Assembly: GCA_031181345.1 (NCBI GenBank)
Contig: JAPSLC010000004.1
Coordinates: 62,001-126,000, forward strand
Source of the DNA: Cupriavidus sp.
Lineage (GTDB): Bacteria > Pseudomonadota > Gammaproteobacteria > Burkholderiales > Burkholderiaceae
Direction: 5' to 3'
Length of the DNA: 64,000 bases
A model generated the notes under the pieces. It did not search any database. It was not told the origin of the DNA and worked only from the letters and a program-made list of their open reading frames with translations. The translations under genes and the position numbers were made by a program. Positions 46,807 through 55,995 of this stretch are shown one piece after another; within the stretch, counting starts at the first letter, position 1; the number at the start of each line of letters is the position of its first letter.

Positions 46807-48000
46807 CTACTTGCCGGGGCCGTAACCCGCGGGCGCACGAGCTCCGGATGTGCGGCCGACCGCGGTCTGCATCCGCACGGCGGCCACAGCAAAACCGAAA
46901 GCCAGCACGACGAGCATGCTGCCGGCCCACGGCGCATGCAGCAGTTCGCCTCCATCGACGATCACGCCGCCTGCCGCGGCGCCCGCTGCCACACCCGCAT
47001 GCATCGCCGCGACATTGATGCCGACGCGGATATCGGCATTGCCGGGGGCCGTTTGGACCAGGAAGTTCTGCACGATGGGTGAGATCGACCAGCTGATCGC
47101 GCCCCACATCACCATCGCCGGCAACAGCAACCAGGGCGAGGCCGCGGCCGGCGGCAGCATCGCCATCGCGACGCTGAACGCGGCGGGGCACGCGAGCAGC
47201 GCCCGCGCGCTGCCGAGGCGGTCCGAACACCAGCCTCCGAGCCAGGCTCCGACGACGCCCGCCACGCCGAACAGCACATAGGCGGCCGTCAGTACCGAGG
47301 CGTCGCTGCTCAGGGTCTTCTGCAGATAGGGCGTCAGATAGGCGAACAGCGTGAAATGTCCGCCGATCATCGCCACCGATACCAGCTGGGCGCTCAGGGC
47401 CTGCCGATCGGCGAGCTCGCGCCAATAGGCGCGCAGCGACGTGGTCCGCGCCATTGGCGATGGCGGCATCGCGTGCCACAGCAGCGCGCCCGGCAGCAAC
47501 GACAGCACGGCCAGCGTCGCAAACACCGCGCGCCAGCCTGCCCACTGATCCAGCAGCATGCCCGCGGGTACGCCGAGCACCAGCGATCCGCTGATGCCGA
47601 CGAATACCATGCCGATGGCACGGCCTTGCTGCTGGGGGCCGGCGAGCGAGGTGGCGAGCATCACCGCCAGCTGGATCACCAGCGCGCAGCTGCCCGCCAT
47701 CAGCACCCGCGCGCCGAACAGGGCGGTGTAGTTGGGACTGGCCGCCGCGATCGCATTGCTCGACGCGAATACGGCCAGGGCGATCAGCAGCAGCGTCCTG
47801 CGATCGCCGCGCCCGAGCAGCGCCGACGACAGGAAGGCCACGATGGCAAAGACGGCCGAGAAGATGGTGGTCAGTTGCCCCGCGGATGCCACGGAAACGC
47901 CGAGATCGCCGGCAATGGAAGGCAGGATGCCGATGCAGATGTTTTCGGCGATGCCCGCCAGGAATACCGTTGCCGTCAGCAGATAGACGCGCCTGTCCAT
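46807..48000 (-). CDS. MFS transporter, drug/sugar-efflux (DHA1, AraJ-like) type
   Basis: 397 aa inner-membrane transporter. ATG 48000 has GGGAGA upstream; longer frames lack one. It begins MDRRVYLLTATVFLAGIAEN and continues with ILPSIAGDLGVSVASAGQLT, TIFSAVFAIVAFLSSALLGR and RGDRRTLLLIALAVFASSNA, typical of the 12-helix DHA1 efflux group with the motif A loop. The motif C-like part is GISGSLVLGVPAGMLLDQWAG. The substrate is unknown. It is convergent with nothing close: its 3' end abuts the broken toxin-antitoxin locus. Confidence 0.9.
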   Translation of the reverse strand: MDRRVYLLTATVFLAGIAENICIGILPSIAGDLGVSVASAGQLTTIFSAVFAIVAFLSSALLGRGDRRTLLLIALAVFASSNAIAAASPNYTALFGARVLMAGSCALVIQLAVMLATSLAGPQQQGRAIGMVFVGISGSLVLGVPAGMLLDQWAGWRAVFATLAVLSLLPGALLWHAMPPSPMARTTSLRAYWRELADRQALSAQLVSVAMIGGHFTLFAYLTPYLQKTLSSDASVLTAAYVLFGVAGVVGAWLGGWCSDRLGSARALLACPAAFSVAMAMLPPAAASPWLLLPAMVMWGAISWSISPIVQNFLVQTAPGNADIRVGINVAAMHAGVAAGAAAGGVIVDGGELLHAPWAGSMLVVLAFGFAVAAVRMQTAVGRTSGARAPAGYGPGK

Positions 48001-48143
48001 GATGTCTCCCGTCGTTCGGTGCCCGCGGCATGCGGGCCGGGCCAGGTTCGGCGGGTTTCGAGGCGGTGCTTCGGTTATCCCTGAAGGCGCAACCATACGA
48101 CAGCGGCCGGGGCGATGCAAGCCGGCCGCGCGCTACGAGCTCG

Positions 48144-50555
48144 TCATCCCGCGACGAGCGGCAACCACCCGCTCTGCGGCGTGTAATCGCTGCGGCAGAC
48201 GCGGCCGTCGGGCAGCACGGCGAACACCATCACGGTGTCGCCCTGCGTGACGACGGTGGCGCCGCCGGCGGGGCTGACCGCGGTGTACGGGTCGATCGCC
48301 AGCAGCGGCGACCATTCGCCGCCCGGCACCAATGGGTGGAAAGCGGCATGCAGCAGGCCGTCCGCACTGACGGCAACCGCCACCAGCGTATCGCCATGCA
48401 GCAGCGCGAGGCCCAGATGGCCGTCGGCGGCGAAGGCTGGCGCGGGGCCGATCGGCATCAGCGTCTCGAACAGCAGCGGCTGCAGGCCGAAGCCGCAGGC
48501 ATAGAGCAGCCCGTCGCTGCCAACGGCCACCACCGCGACGCCATCGAGTGTGCCCACGATGCCGGTTTTGACGCCGGGTTCCATCGGCACGTCGCATTGC
48601 GCGGCCACCGATTCGCGCCAGAACGTCGTGGTGCTGCCATCGGGAACGGTGCCGGAAATCCAGCGCAGCGCGCCGCCGTCGTCGATGGCGACGACATCGA
48701 CGGTGCGCGGCTTGCGCGACAGCATCACGGGACCGGGGGTGCGGCGGTAGGTGCTGAACGAATCGAGCTGCACCGCGTCGGAGAAGTCGTGATTGCCCAT
48801 GACCGTTGCGTCGTACTCCACGGCCACCAGCTGGCCGCTCATCTCGATCGCGGCCACCGTCGTCAGCTCGACCAGCGGATGGCAGGCCGCCACATCGTAT
48901 CCGGGGGCCAGGCTGCCGATCTCGGTCCGGTTCCGTGCGATATCGCCGGTATTGCCCAGCGTGTCCCAGTAGTAGTAGCGCAAGGCGCCGTGGACACCGG
49001 TGATCAGGACCTCGAACACCGTACGCAGCAGCGGCGCGGTCTCCAGCGATACCAGCAGCGCCGGCTGGGAATCGGACAGGTCGAACGGCCTGCTCTCCGG
49101 CTGGGGCAGTTCGGGGCCCGGACCGAACAAGCGAGACCAGATCCGCAGGCTGAGCCGGTCATCGGCGCCAAGCCCCACCAGCAGCGCGCTGTCGCCGGCG
49201 ATGGCCGCTGCAGCCGGCGCGGGCAGAATGCGCGGCCAGCCCATATGCACGGCGATCTTGCGCAGGTCCGGCATGCCGCCGATATTGCCCGGCGGGTCTG
49301 ACGCGGCCGGCGTGCAAAGCGAAGGGTTGCGCAGCAGATCGCGGATGGACGTCGGGGAGAGGCACTGCCCATCCCTGGCGGCCTGCATGCCTTGGATCGA
49401 GCAAACCACGCCGGCGATCACCGCGGACGCGGCGGACGTTCCGCCGAATTCGCGATAGGGATAGGGCGGGTTGTCGTACGGGGCGCGCACGCGCGAGAAC
49501 GCGGCGAAGCAGTCCACGCGCGTGCCGAACGTCGAACCGCGTTCCCACGGCTGGTACACCCCCGCAACCGCGGGCTCCTGCGTGGCACCGCCGACCATGA
49601 TCGCGAGCGAGTCGCGGAAAGCGGGATCGGTGGGGTTGAAGTGGTTGCATTGGTGATGAATGTCCAGGTTCTCTCCGGTGTTTCCCGCGGGTTCGATCAC
49701 CGTAATGCCAAAGAATCCCAGCAACTGCAGCGTGGTCTGTACCTTCCTCGACAGCTCGACCGGCAGCCCGGGCTCGTTGTCGCCGGTCCACGGTCGCGCG
49801 CTGCCCAGTTCGATCAGGACGACACCGCCGGGCCGCACCGCGTCGCCGGCGACCGCGATGGCGGCATCCAGCCGATGCTCTCCGTCCTGCCGCAGCGATG
49901 TCACGACATGTGCCAGCGCCTGCGGTGCGATACCGACGATGCCACCGCCGTTGTCGCCGGCGACTACGATGCCGAGTGCGGAGGTGCCATGGTCGATGTC
50001 CTGCTGTGTAGGGGCACCGAAGACCGAGAACGGCGTGATCGGCACGCTGGCCAGGTCGATATGCTGCAGATTCCATCCGTGCTCGACATCGGCGAGCGGG
50101 ATGCCGCGTCCCGCGCCACCGGGCACGCGCCATGCATAGCAGGCGTCGATGCCGACGGGCGCCGCGCGAAGCTGCTTCGAAGCCAGCGCATCCTCGTTGG
50201 TCCCATAGGCGACGCGTGCGGCGGGATAGTGGCGTACCCGCGGTTCCGCCCATTCGACGAAGGGCAGCGCATACAGCAGGCCGACCAGCGTCTCCAGCTG
50301 CGCCACCTCACATGGCACCTCGAACCACGCGAACGGATCGGGCGGCTCGCCGCCCATCATGCGTCCCGCATCGACCATATGGGCCAGCAAGGGGATCTGC
50401 TCGACCGGAAAGCCCGGATCGAGCCGCAGCCCGGGATAACTGGCGGCAATCTCGTCCCACCACGGCTTGAGCTCGCCCAGATACTGCTCGGCGCCGCTCT
50501 CGTACGGCAGCACGAAGCCATCGAACAGCTTAACGTCGACATAAGCCTCAGCCAT
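48144..50555 (-). CDS. Subtilisin-like (S8) serine protease with a beta-propeller-like C-terminal region
   Basis: 803 aa. AGGAG six bases before ATG 50555 lies inside the end of the upstream gene (8-bp overlap). Residues 1-130 form an N-terminal domain resembling an inhibitor-type prodomain in position (no signal peptide). The S8 triad is complete: Asp156 (LADVEHGW), His189 (DIDHGTSALG), the oxyanion Asn292 (EPAGNTGEN) and Ser374 (FGGTSAASAVIAG). The region after about 430 is a series of beta-rich repeats of the form DGLLYACGF, DGHLGLALLHGD, DGLLHAAFHP and DGRVCRSDYTP, like a lectin/propeller. It is the last gene of the five-gene operon and may process its other products. Its substrate is unknown. 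Confidence 0.88.
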   Translation of the reverse strand: MAEAYVDVKLFDGFVLPYESGAEQYLGELKPWWDEIAASYPGLRLDPGFPVEQIPLLAHMVDAGRMMGGEPPDPFAWFEVPCEVAQLETLVGLLYALPFVEWAEPRVRHYPAARVAYGTNEDALASKQLRAAPVGIDACYAWRVPGGAGRGIPLADVEHGWNLQHIDLASVPITPFSVFGAPTQQDIDHGTSALGIVVAGDNGGGIVGIAPQALAHVVTSLRQDGEHRLDAAIAVAGDAVRPGGVVLIELGSARPWTGDNEPGLPVELSRKVQTTLQLLGFFGITVIEPAGNTGENLDIHHQCNHFNPTDPAFRDSLAIMVGGATQEPAVAGVYQPWERGSTFGTRVDCFAAFSRVRAPYDNPPYPYREFGGTSAASAVIAGVVCSIQGMQAARDGQCLSPTSIRDLLRNPSLCTPAASDPPGNIGGMPDLRKIAVHMGWPRILPAPAAAAIAGDSALLVGLGADDRLSLRIWSRLFGPGPELPQPESRPFDLSDSQPALLVSLETAPLLRTVFEVLITGVHGALRYYYWDTLGNTGDIARNRTEIGSLAPGYDVAACHPLVELTTVAAIEMSGQLVAVEYDATVMGNHDFSDAVQLDSFSTYRRTPGPVMLSRKPRTVDVVAIDDGGALRWISGTVPDGSTTTFWRESVAAQCDVPMEPGVKTGIVGTLDGVAVVAVGSDGLLYACGFGLQPLLFETLMPIGPAPAFAADGHLGLALLHGDTLVAVAVSADGLLHAAFHPLVPGGEWSPLLAIDPYTAVSPAGGATVVTQGDTVMVFAVLPDGRVCRSDYTPQSGWLPLVAG

Positions 50556-52116
50556 CGCCTTCTCCTTCTTCCGGCGGCACGGGGTCTTCGGCCATCACGT
50601 CGAAGCGCAGATGCGACACCGGCGGTCCGGCCAGCGGCGTGCGGCTTCGTTCGACCCACAGCACGGGACGGCCCCCGGTATCGCGCGCGAGCCGTGCACG
50701 GCGGCGCAGCGACGCGCCGCTGCTGGCGATCGCCTCGGCAGCGATCTCGTGGCCACGGCCGAAACCGGGCCCGGACGGCCCGCCGATCAATCGCGAGGCC
50801 GGACCGGGCCGCACACGCGGCAGCACGCCGCCCAGATCGGCCACCAGTCCCTGCTGCCAGTCGCCATAGACGCCGTCGGGGCCGGTACGCCGATACGGAT
50901 GCCAGTGCGCGGGCAGGGTGGTCATCGGCAGATAGCGGAACTGGCGCGTGCCGGTGCGCGTGGTCTCGCGCGCGGCGGCTTCGCTGGTGTCGTCGGCCAG
51001 CAGCACGCGGCCGTCGGCGCGCAGCTCCACGGCCCACGCCACATTGGCGTCCTCATCGATGCCGAGCGAGACCTCGTCCAGCCAGGGGCCGGCATGCGGC
51101 GCGACCGCGACCGGCCAGATCAGCAGCGCGCCGGCCTCCATGCCGGTGGTGCGGAACAGCGACCACGCGTGCTCGCCATCCACCGGCGGCGGGGCCAGCG
51201 TCCACGTATCGCCGAAGCTGTCGTGCACCACCGTCTCGCGCAGCGTGACCAGCATGCCGGAGGAGGGCGGGCGCTTGCCGTTTGCGGCCGGCGGCGGCTC
51301 GGGCACCGGGAACCAGAACCAGTCGTCGGCATGGGCCAGCGCTACATCGAGCAGCAACGCGGTGCCCAGATGCGAGCGGTCCGGCGAGAAGGCGCCCAGA
51401 TCCACGGCCTGGTCCTCGATCTGCCACCAGCGCGGATGCGGCGCGCCGGGGTAGGACAGCCGGCTGACCAGCAATTGCCGCGGCGCAGGCATCGACGCGG
51501 CGGTGCCGCTGTCCGCGCGCAGCACCGCGGCGCCCGCGTCGGCCGTGTACCAGTCCACATCGCCGCCGTCGTGATCGCGAACGTCCAGGCCGCGCGTGCC
51601 GGCGCTGAAGCGGGCTTCGTGCGTCAGCCGGCGCGATGACCAGTTGTCGGCGGTCGGCGATGGCACCTCGTTCCACAGCGCATGGCCGGCGAGCAGGCCC
51701 GCGGTGAAGATCGCGCGGCCGTCCAGTTCGCCCGACAGCGCTTCGTAAGGCGGGGGCAGCGGTCCCAGGCGCAGGGTCTGCAGGCGCTGCGGCGGCAGCG
51801 CGGGCAACAGCGGCGCGGCGGCGCGGCCCAGGCGCACGCGCCGGCCGACGGTCCACCAGTCGCCGGGCTCGGCCTCCACCAGCGCCTCGGCCGGTATGTG
51901 GGCGGGATCGAGATCGGGCCGGCGCGGCGCGTAGCGCAAGGGCTCGTGCGTGACGCTGACCGACACCGAGACCGGGCTCGACACGTCCTCGCCTTGCAGC
52001 TCGCCGAGCTGCCATTGCCGCGTCAGGAACCAGACGGGATCGGCGACGCGTGCGCGCAGGCCGCGATGAAAGTCGGTGGTCGGGCTGAGCGGTTCGAGGC
52101 GGAAATGCAGGGACAT
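50548..52116 (-). CDS. Uncharacterised protein with the RQWQ-LGE-QGED motif
   Basis: 522 aa, no signal peptide, no membrane helix. Its N-terminus reads DFHRGLRARVADPVWFLTRQ then WQLGELQGEDVSSPVSVSV. I recall the pattern DPLW.L.RQWQ.GE.QGEDAGSPV from uncharacterised proteins scattered in actinobacteria, cyanobacteria and myxobacteria; no activity is known to me. The middle is Trp-rich (HPRWWQIEDQAVDLG; DDWFWFPVPEPPP). The end has a beta-rich part (RRRARLARDTGGRPVLWVER). It follows the 1269-aa gene by 69 bp and overlaps the protease gene by 8 bp. The conserved block suggests a structural or binding role; this is inference. Confidence 0.8.
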   Translation of the reverse strand: MSLHFRLEPLSPTTDFHRGLRARVADPVWFLTRQWQLGELQGEDVSSPVSVSVSVTHEPLRYAPRRPDLDPAHIPAEALVEAEPGDWWTVGRRVRLGRAAAPLLPALPPQRLQTLRLGPLPPPYEALSGELDGRAIFTAGLLAGHALWNEVPSPTADNWSSRRLTHEARFSAGTRGLDVRDHDGGDVDWYTADAGAAVLRADSGTAASMPAPRQLLVSRLSYPGAPHPRWWQIEDQAVDLGAFSPDRSHLGTALLLDVALAHADDWFWFPVPEPPPAANGKRPPSSGMLVTLRETVVHDSFGDTWTLAPPPVDGEHAWSLFRTTGMEAGALLIWPVAVAPHAGPWLDEVSLGIDEDANVAWAVELRADGRVLLADDTSEAAARETTRTGTRQFRYLPMTTLPAHWHPYRRTGPDGVYGDWQQGLVADLGGVLPRVRPGPASRLIGGPSGPGFGRGHEIAAEAIASSGASLRRRARLARDTGGRPVLWVERSRTPLAGPPVSHLRFDVMAEDPVPPEEGEGDG

Positions 52117-52185
52117 GGCGGTCTCGATGGATAAGCGGGAATGGCGGTCGTCGCTTGCCGGTGGACGGGGCCCGGCCGCCGGCCC

Positions 52186-55100
52186 TCAGGTCCAATGGCT
52201 CCAGAACATGTCCGGCAAGGACGACAGCGCCGCCGGCGTCGCCACCACGCTGCCCGGCCGCGCGCGGCAGGCGCGGGCGCGCGCAAGCTGCCGCGTGTCC
52301 AGGATCAGCGCCGCCAGTTCTGCCTCGCTCAGGCGCCGGCTCGCGTCGGGCGGCACGGCAAGCAACACCGCCTGCGGCGCGCGGGACTTCGGGCCGTTGA
52401 AGCCGAAGGCCGCGCTGGTCGTGTGCCGGGTCGACGGGATCGCGTCCTGCCAGGCGTCGAGCCCCGCGATCGCGACCGTCGCCATGTTGCCGGCCAGCAC
52501 GGCCGGGTCCGGCCCGTAGGCCACCACCACGGGTCCGGCGGGGCTCCACGGATCGCCGGAACCATCGGCGGTCCGTACGGCGGCGCGCCACGGCTGCGTC
52601 GCCGGATCGAGTTGCCAGGCTTCGAGGCTCGCCAGACGCGGACGCACCGCGGCGACGATCTCGAGCCATTCGCGGTCGGTGTGCGGGCGTCCTTGGTCGT
52701 CGCGCGTCGCGGCGTGCAGCGGGCCGACCGCCAGCGATGGCACCAGCGGCAGCACCGGCAGGCGAGCCTGCCCGACCAGGGCACGGATCGATTGCCGCAG
52801 CCCGTTGACGCTGCCTTCCGGCGTGGCCGTCAGCCGCGTCTGCAAGCGGGCCACCGCCTGCGCCAGCGGCTCGGTGTCGTCGGCCTGCACGGCGCCCCAG
52901 GCGCGGCATTGCCGAAGGCACCATGCCACCGCGGCGGGGTCGTTCAGGTCAAGCGCAGCGAGCGAGGCAAGCAGCGCGCTCAGCCGGTTCCGCAGCAGGC
53001 CAAGGCGCGCCGCCAGATCGGCCACCATCGCATCGCGCAACGGCGAGGCCGGGGCGCGTTCGTCGTCGCGCCCGTCGATCGCGCCGGGGAGCGGTGGATC
53101 GCTGTCGCCGCCGCCGAGCAGCTCGGCCAGGCGCGTGGCACGGGCCAGCTTGTCTGCACCGGTGCCGGGTACAAGGGGCGATGACGCGTCGCGATTGCCG
53201 TGCAGACGCTGCGTCAATTCGCCGGGCGCCAGCGCGAACGCCTCGATGCCATGCAGGCCGAGATCGGCCAGGCTTACGGTATCGACCCCGACGGTCCAGG
53301 TCCAGCCGCCTGGGGGACCGAGTTCCTGATCGAGCAGGCTGGCGAACGCCGGATCGGCGAGCACGGCCGGTGGCGTGTCCCCATTTGCCGTGCCTGGCGT
53401 ATTACCGGGCGGCAGCACGGCCCACGCCGATACCCGTACGTTGCTCGCCTGGCGCGGCGTGCGGATGGCCCGAAGTTCAGGGGGCGGTCCGAGACCCGCC
53501 GCGGCTTCCATCGCGGCGTTGCCCATGCCCCCATGGCCGGAGACCAGCGCATGGACGCCGTCGGCCACCAGCAGATCGGCATAGGTGTCGAGGGCCGCGT
53601 CGCAGGTCGCCAGCGCCTCGCGCACGCCCGCCGGCAGCGCCGGTGGCGGCGGATCGCCTGCTTGCCGCCGGAACAGCAGCCGCAGCACGCGTGCGCCGTC
53701 GCAGCAGCGCGCGCCGGCATGCGTGTCGCGCATCGGATAGCCCTCGCGCAGCGTGCGCACCGTATCCCAGTCGCCGACGATGCGCTCGACCTCGAGGCCC
53801 AGCGCCTCGTAGGGATGCACGCCCATGCGGACGCGCTCGGCCAGACGCATGGCGGCGCGAACCTTGGCCGAATCGATCTCGATCCGCCAGCGTGCATCGC
53901 CGGGATGGCGGACCGCCGCATCGCGCAGCAGCGCGGCCGTCATCGCCTGCGCGTGCGATGGCGCGTGCAGCAGCCCGGCGGCGGTGGGGCCGGGCGGCAG
54001 GCCATGGCCGGGATTGGCGGCATCGTAGGGCGCCGGCGCATCGACCCAGCCATACACGCCCAGCCGCCACGGCGCGCGCGCATTCTGCATTTCGCGCAGC
54101 CGCGAACAGGCAAGGCCCGTGATCCACGGGTCGACGCGGTGGCTGGCCGTATCCAGCGCGGCCAGCACGCCGCCAAAGACGCCGTCGGGATCGTCGGCAT
54201 AGGCCTGCACCAGCGCGGCCAGCGCTTCGATGCCGCTCAGGCAGCGTTTGGCCACGCGTTGTGCGCCGGCATCTGGCGAGCCGATCAGATCGTCGAGCTG
54301 CGGCTGCGACGGCGTGCCGGGATAACCGCGCCGCACCAGCCTGGCCAGCGCATCGGCGCCGGCCTGCATCGGCAAGGGCGCGTGCTGGTCGACGGCCAGG
54401 CCGGCGTCGATGGCCTCGCGCGCCTGGCCGACGCTGGCGCGCAGCAGGCACAGCGATTCGAAAATCAGATGGCCGAGCAGGCCGAGCTTGTGGTCCCAGC
54501 GGTACGGGAAGGCTTCGCTGTCGTTCTCCAGCAGCAGCCGCAGCGTTTCCGGGTCGTCGCTGTCGGCTTCCGGCGTGGTGGCGGGCAGATGCGCCTGCTC
54601 CGTGAAGGCGCCCAGCGGCGACAGCGGTGTCTTGCGGCCGGCCAGGGTCGATGCCGTGTCGCGCTCCCATGCGCTCGGCTCGAGTGGCGGCAGTCCGCGC
54701 ATGGCGCGGATTGCGTTGACCACGGGCAGTGGCGAGACCAGGCGAGCGGCCCAGCGGCGCGTGGGCGTGTCCTCGCCGAGCAGTTCGACCGCCCGCTGCG
54801 CGGATGCGCCCACCACGGTGCCGGGGTGGATGGCGGCTTCGGCCGCCGCCGCATCGCGCCACGGGCCTGCCCAGTCGCGAATCTGTCCCGCCGTGATGTT
54901 TTGACTGGTCCAGCCAGCGAGTACGGTGGCCGGCAGCAGGCCGTAGGGCTGCGAGCCGACGCGAATCGCCGGATACGGCCCCTGCGGCGCGAGCCACGCC
55001 TGCGCCCATTCGGCCAGGCGCGCCTCGTGCTCGCCGGCGCCGACCACATCGCGCAGCGCGTGGCCCCACAGCACCGGCCACAGCGCGTGCACGACCAACG

Positions 55101-55995
55101 GGTCGTATCCGCCGGCGGCAACGTCGCCGCCTTGCAGCTTGAGCGGGATGGCATCGGGCCCGGCCAGCGCCTGCATCACGGCGGCCGACGCGCTGTCGGC
55201 TGACGGGGGCACATCGTCGATGCCTTGCCATGCGTCGGGGTTGCCAGCGCGATTCCCGCCTGTCTCGGCGGTGGCCTCGCCGTCCACCGTATTGGTGGGC
55301 GTGCCGGGGCGCAGCACCGACAGCCGCCCGGTAATGGCGTGCATCGCAATCAGCGGCTCGGGGGAGACGTCGCCCATGCCGGCCACCACGATGGCATCGA
55401 GCGCGGGCGGCTGGGCGCCGGCGGCGAAGGGGATCTCGATCGCGAGCCCGAGCTCCTTGGCGACCTCGAAGGACGTCCACCATGTCCGCGGCAGTTCGCC
55501 GGCGGCGGCAGGGTTCTCGAACGCGGACAAGCCGAGCTGTTCGGCAATCCGTTCCCGGTTCGGATGCATCGTGCCGGCCAGCGTGGGCACGCTCGCCTGG
55601 CCGGCCTCGACGAACCAGACGTGGATCGCGGGCGGCAGGCCATAGGGCTGGTGCGTGTCGGGCCACGCCGATGGATCGCGGGGCTGGGCCGCGTCGCGGT
55701 CGGTGCGCGGCACCGGGGCGGTCACGATGGCAACGGTCCGTCGCAGCCACAGCGCCCGTTCGACGCCGAGCCGTGCGCACAGCGCGCGCCACTGCATGCC
55801 GGTATCGGCGGGGAACCGGCGCAGCACGTCGTCGTAGAGATCGAGCTCGGCCGGCGACGGCGCGACGGGCCGGCGCGCCATCGAGAATTCGTCGGGCCAT
55901 ACCCGCAGCCGCAGCATCCAGCCGGGCCGGGTGCCGTCCGGCGCGTAGAAGCGGGTCTCGATCCGCAGGGGCGCCAGCACCTCGACGGCGCTCAT
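52186..55995 (-). CDS. Uncharacterised 1269-aa protein of the protease/DUF6603 cluster
   Basis: 1269 aa from ATG 55995, which overlaps the previous stop (ATGA). It starts MSAVEVLAPLRIETRFYAPD and continues WMLRLRVWPDEFSMARRPVA. I recall a related N-terminal pattern (LRIYPD...) and the block RVGSQPYGLLPATVLAGW in uncharacterised proteins that travel with the RQWQ-motif family. There are helical stretches in the middle and a C-terminal part rich in Ala/Leu. No signal peptide, transmembrane helix or catalytic motif is obvious. Longer upstream frames are out of phase with the 850-aa gene and are not used. Function is unknown. Confidence 0.82.
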   Translation of the reverse strand: MSAVEVLAPLRIETRFYAPDGTRPGWMLRLRVWPDEFSMARRPVAPSPAELDLYDDVLRRFPADTGMQWRALCARLGVERALWLRRTVAIVTAPVPRTDRDAAQPRDPSAWPDTHQPYGLPPAIHVWFVEAGQASVPTLAGTMHPNRERIAEQLGLSAFENPAAAGELPRTWWTSFEVAKELGLAIEIPFAAGAQPPALDAIVVAGMGDVSPEPLIAMHAITGRLSVLRPGTPTNTVDGEATAETGGNRAGNPDAWQGIDDVPPSADSASAAVMQALAGPDAIPLKLQGGDVAAGGYDPLVVHALWPVLWGHALRDVVGAGEHEARLAEWAQAWLAPQGPYPAIRVGSQPYGLLPATVLAGWTSQNITAGQIRDWAGPWRDAAAAEAAIHPGTVVGASAQRAVELLGEDTPTRRWAARLVSPLPVVNAIRAMRGLPPLEPSAWERDTASTLAGRKTPLSPLGAFTEQAHLPATTPEADSDDPETLRLLLENDSEAFPYRWDHKLGLLGHLIFESLCLLRASVGQAREAIDAGLAVDQHAPLPMQAGADALARLVRRGYPGTPSQPQLDDLIGSPDAGAQRVAKRCLSGIEALAALVQAYADDPDGVFGGVLAALDTASHRVDPWITGLACSRLREMQNARAPWRLGVYGWVDAPAPYDAANPGHGLPPGPTAAGLLHAPSHAQAMTAALLRDAAVRHPGDARWRIEIDSAKVRAAMRLAERVRMGVHPYEALGLEVERIVGDWDTVRTLREGYPMRDTHAGARCCDGARVLRLLFRRQAGDPPPPALPAGVREALATCDAALDTYADLLVADGVHALVSGHGGMGNAAMEAAAGLGPPPELRAIRTPRQASNVRVSAWAVLPPGNTPGTANGDTPPAVLADPAFASLLDQELGPPGGWTWTVGVDTVSLADLGLHGIEAFALAPGELTQRLHGNRDASSPLVPGTGADKLARATRLAELLGGGDSDPPLPGAIDGRDDERAPASPLRDAMVADLAARLGLLRNRLSALLASLAALDLNDPAAVAWCLRQCRAWGAVQADDTEPLAQAVARLQTRLTATPEGSVNGLRQSIRALVGQARLPVLPLVPSLAVGPLHAATRDDQGRPHTDREWLEIVAAVRPRLASLEAWQLDPATQPWRAAVRTADGSGDPWSPAGPVVVAYGPDPAVLAGNMATVAIAGLDAWQDAIPSTRHTTSAAFGFNGPKSRAPQAVLLAVPPDASRRLSEAELAALILDTRQLARARACRARPGSVVATPAALSSLPDMFWSHWT

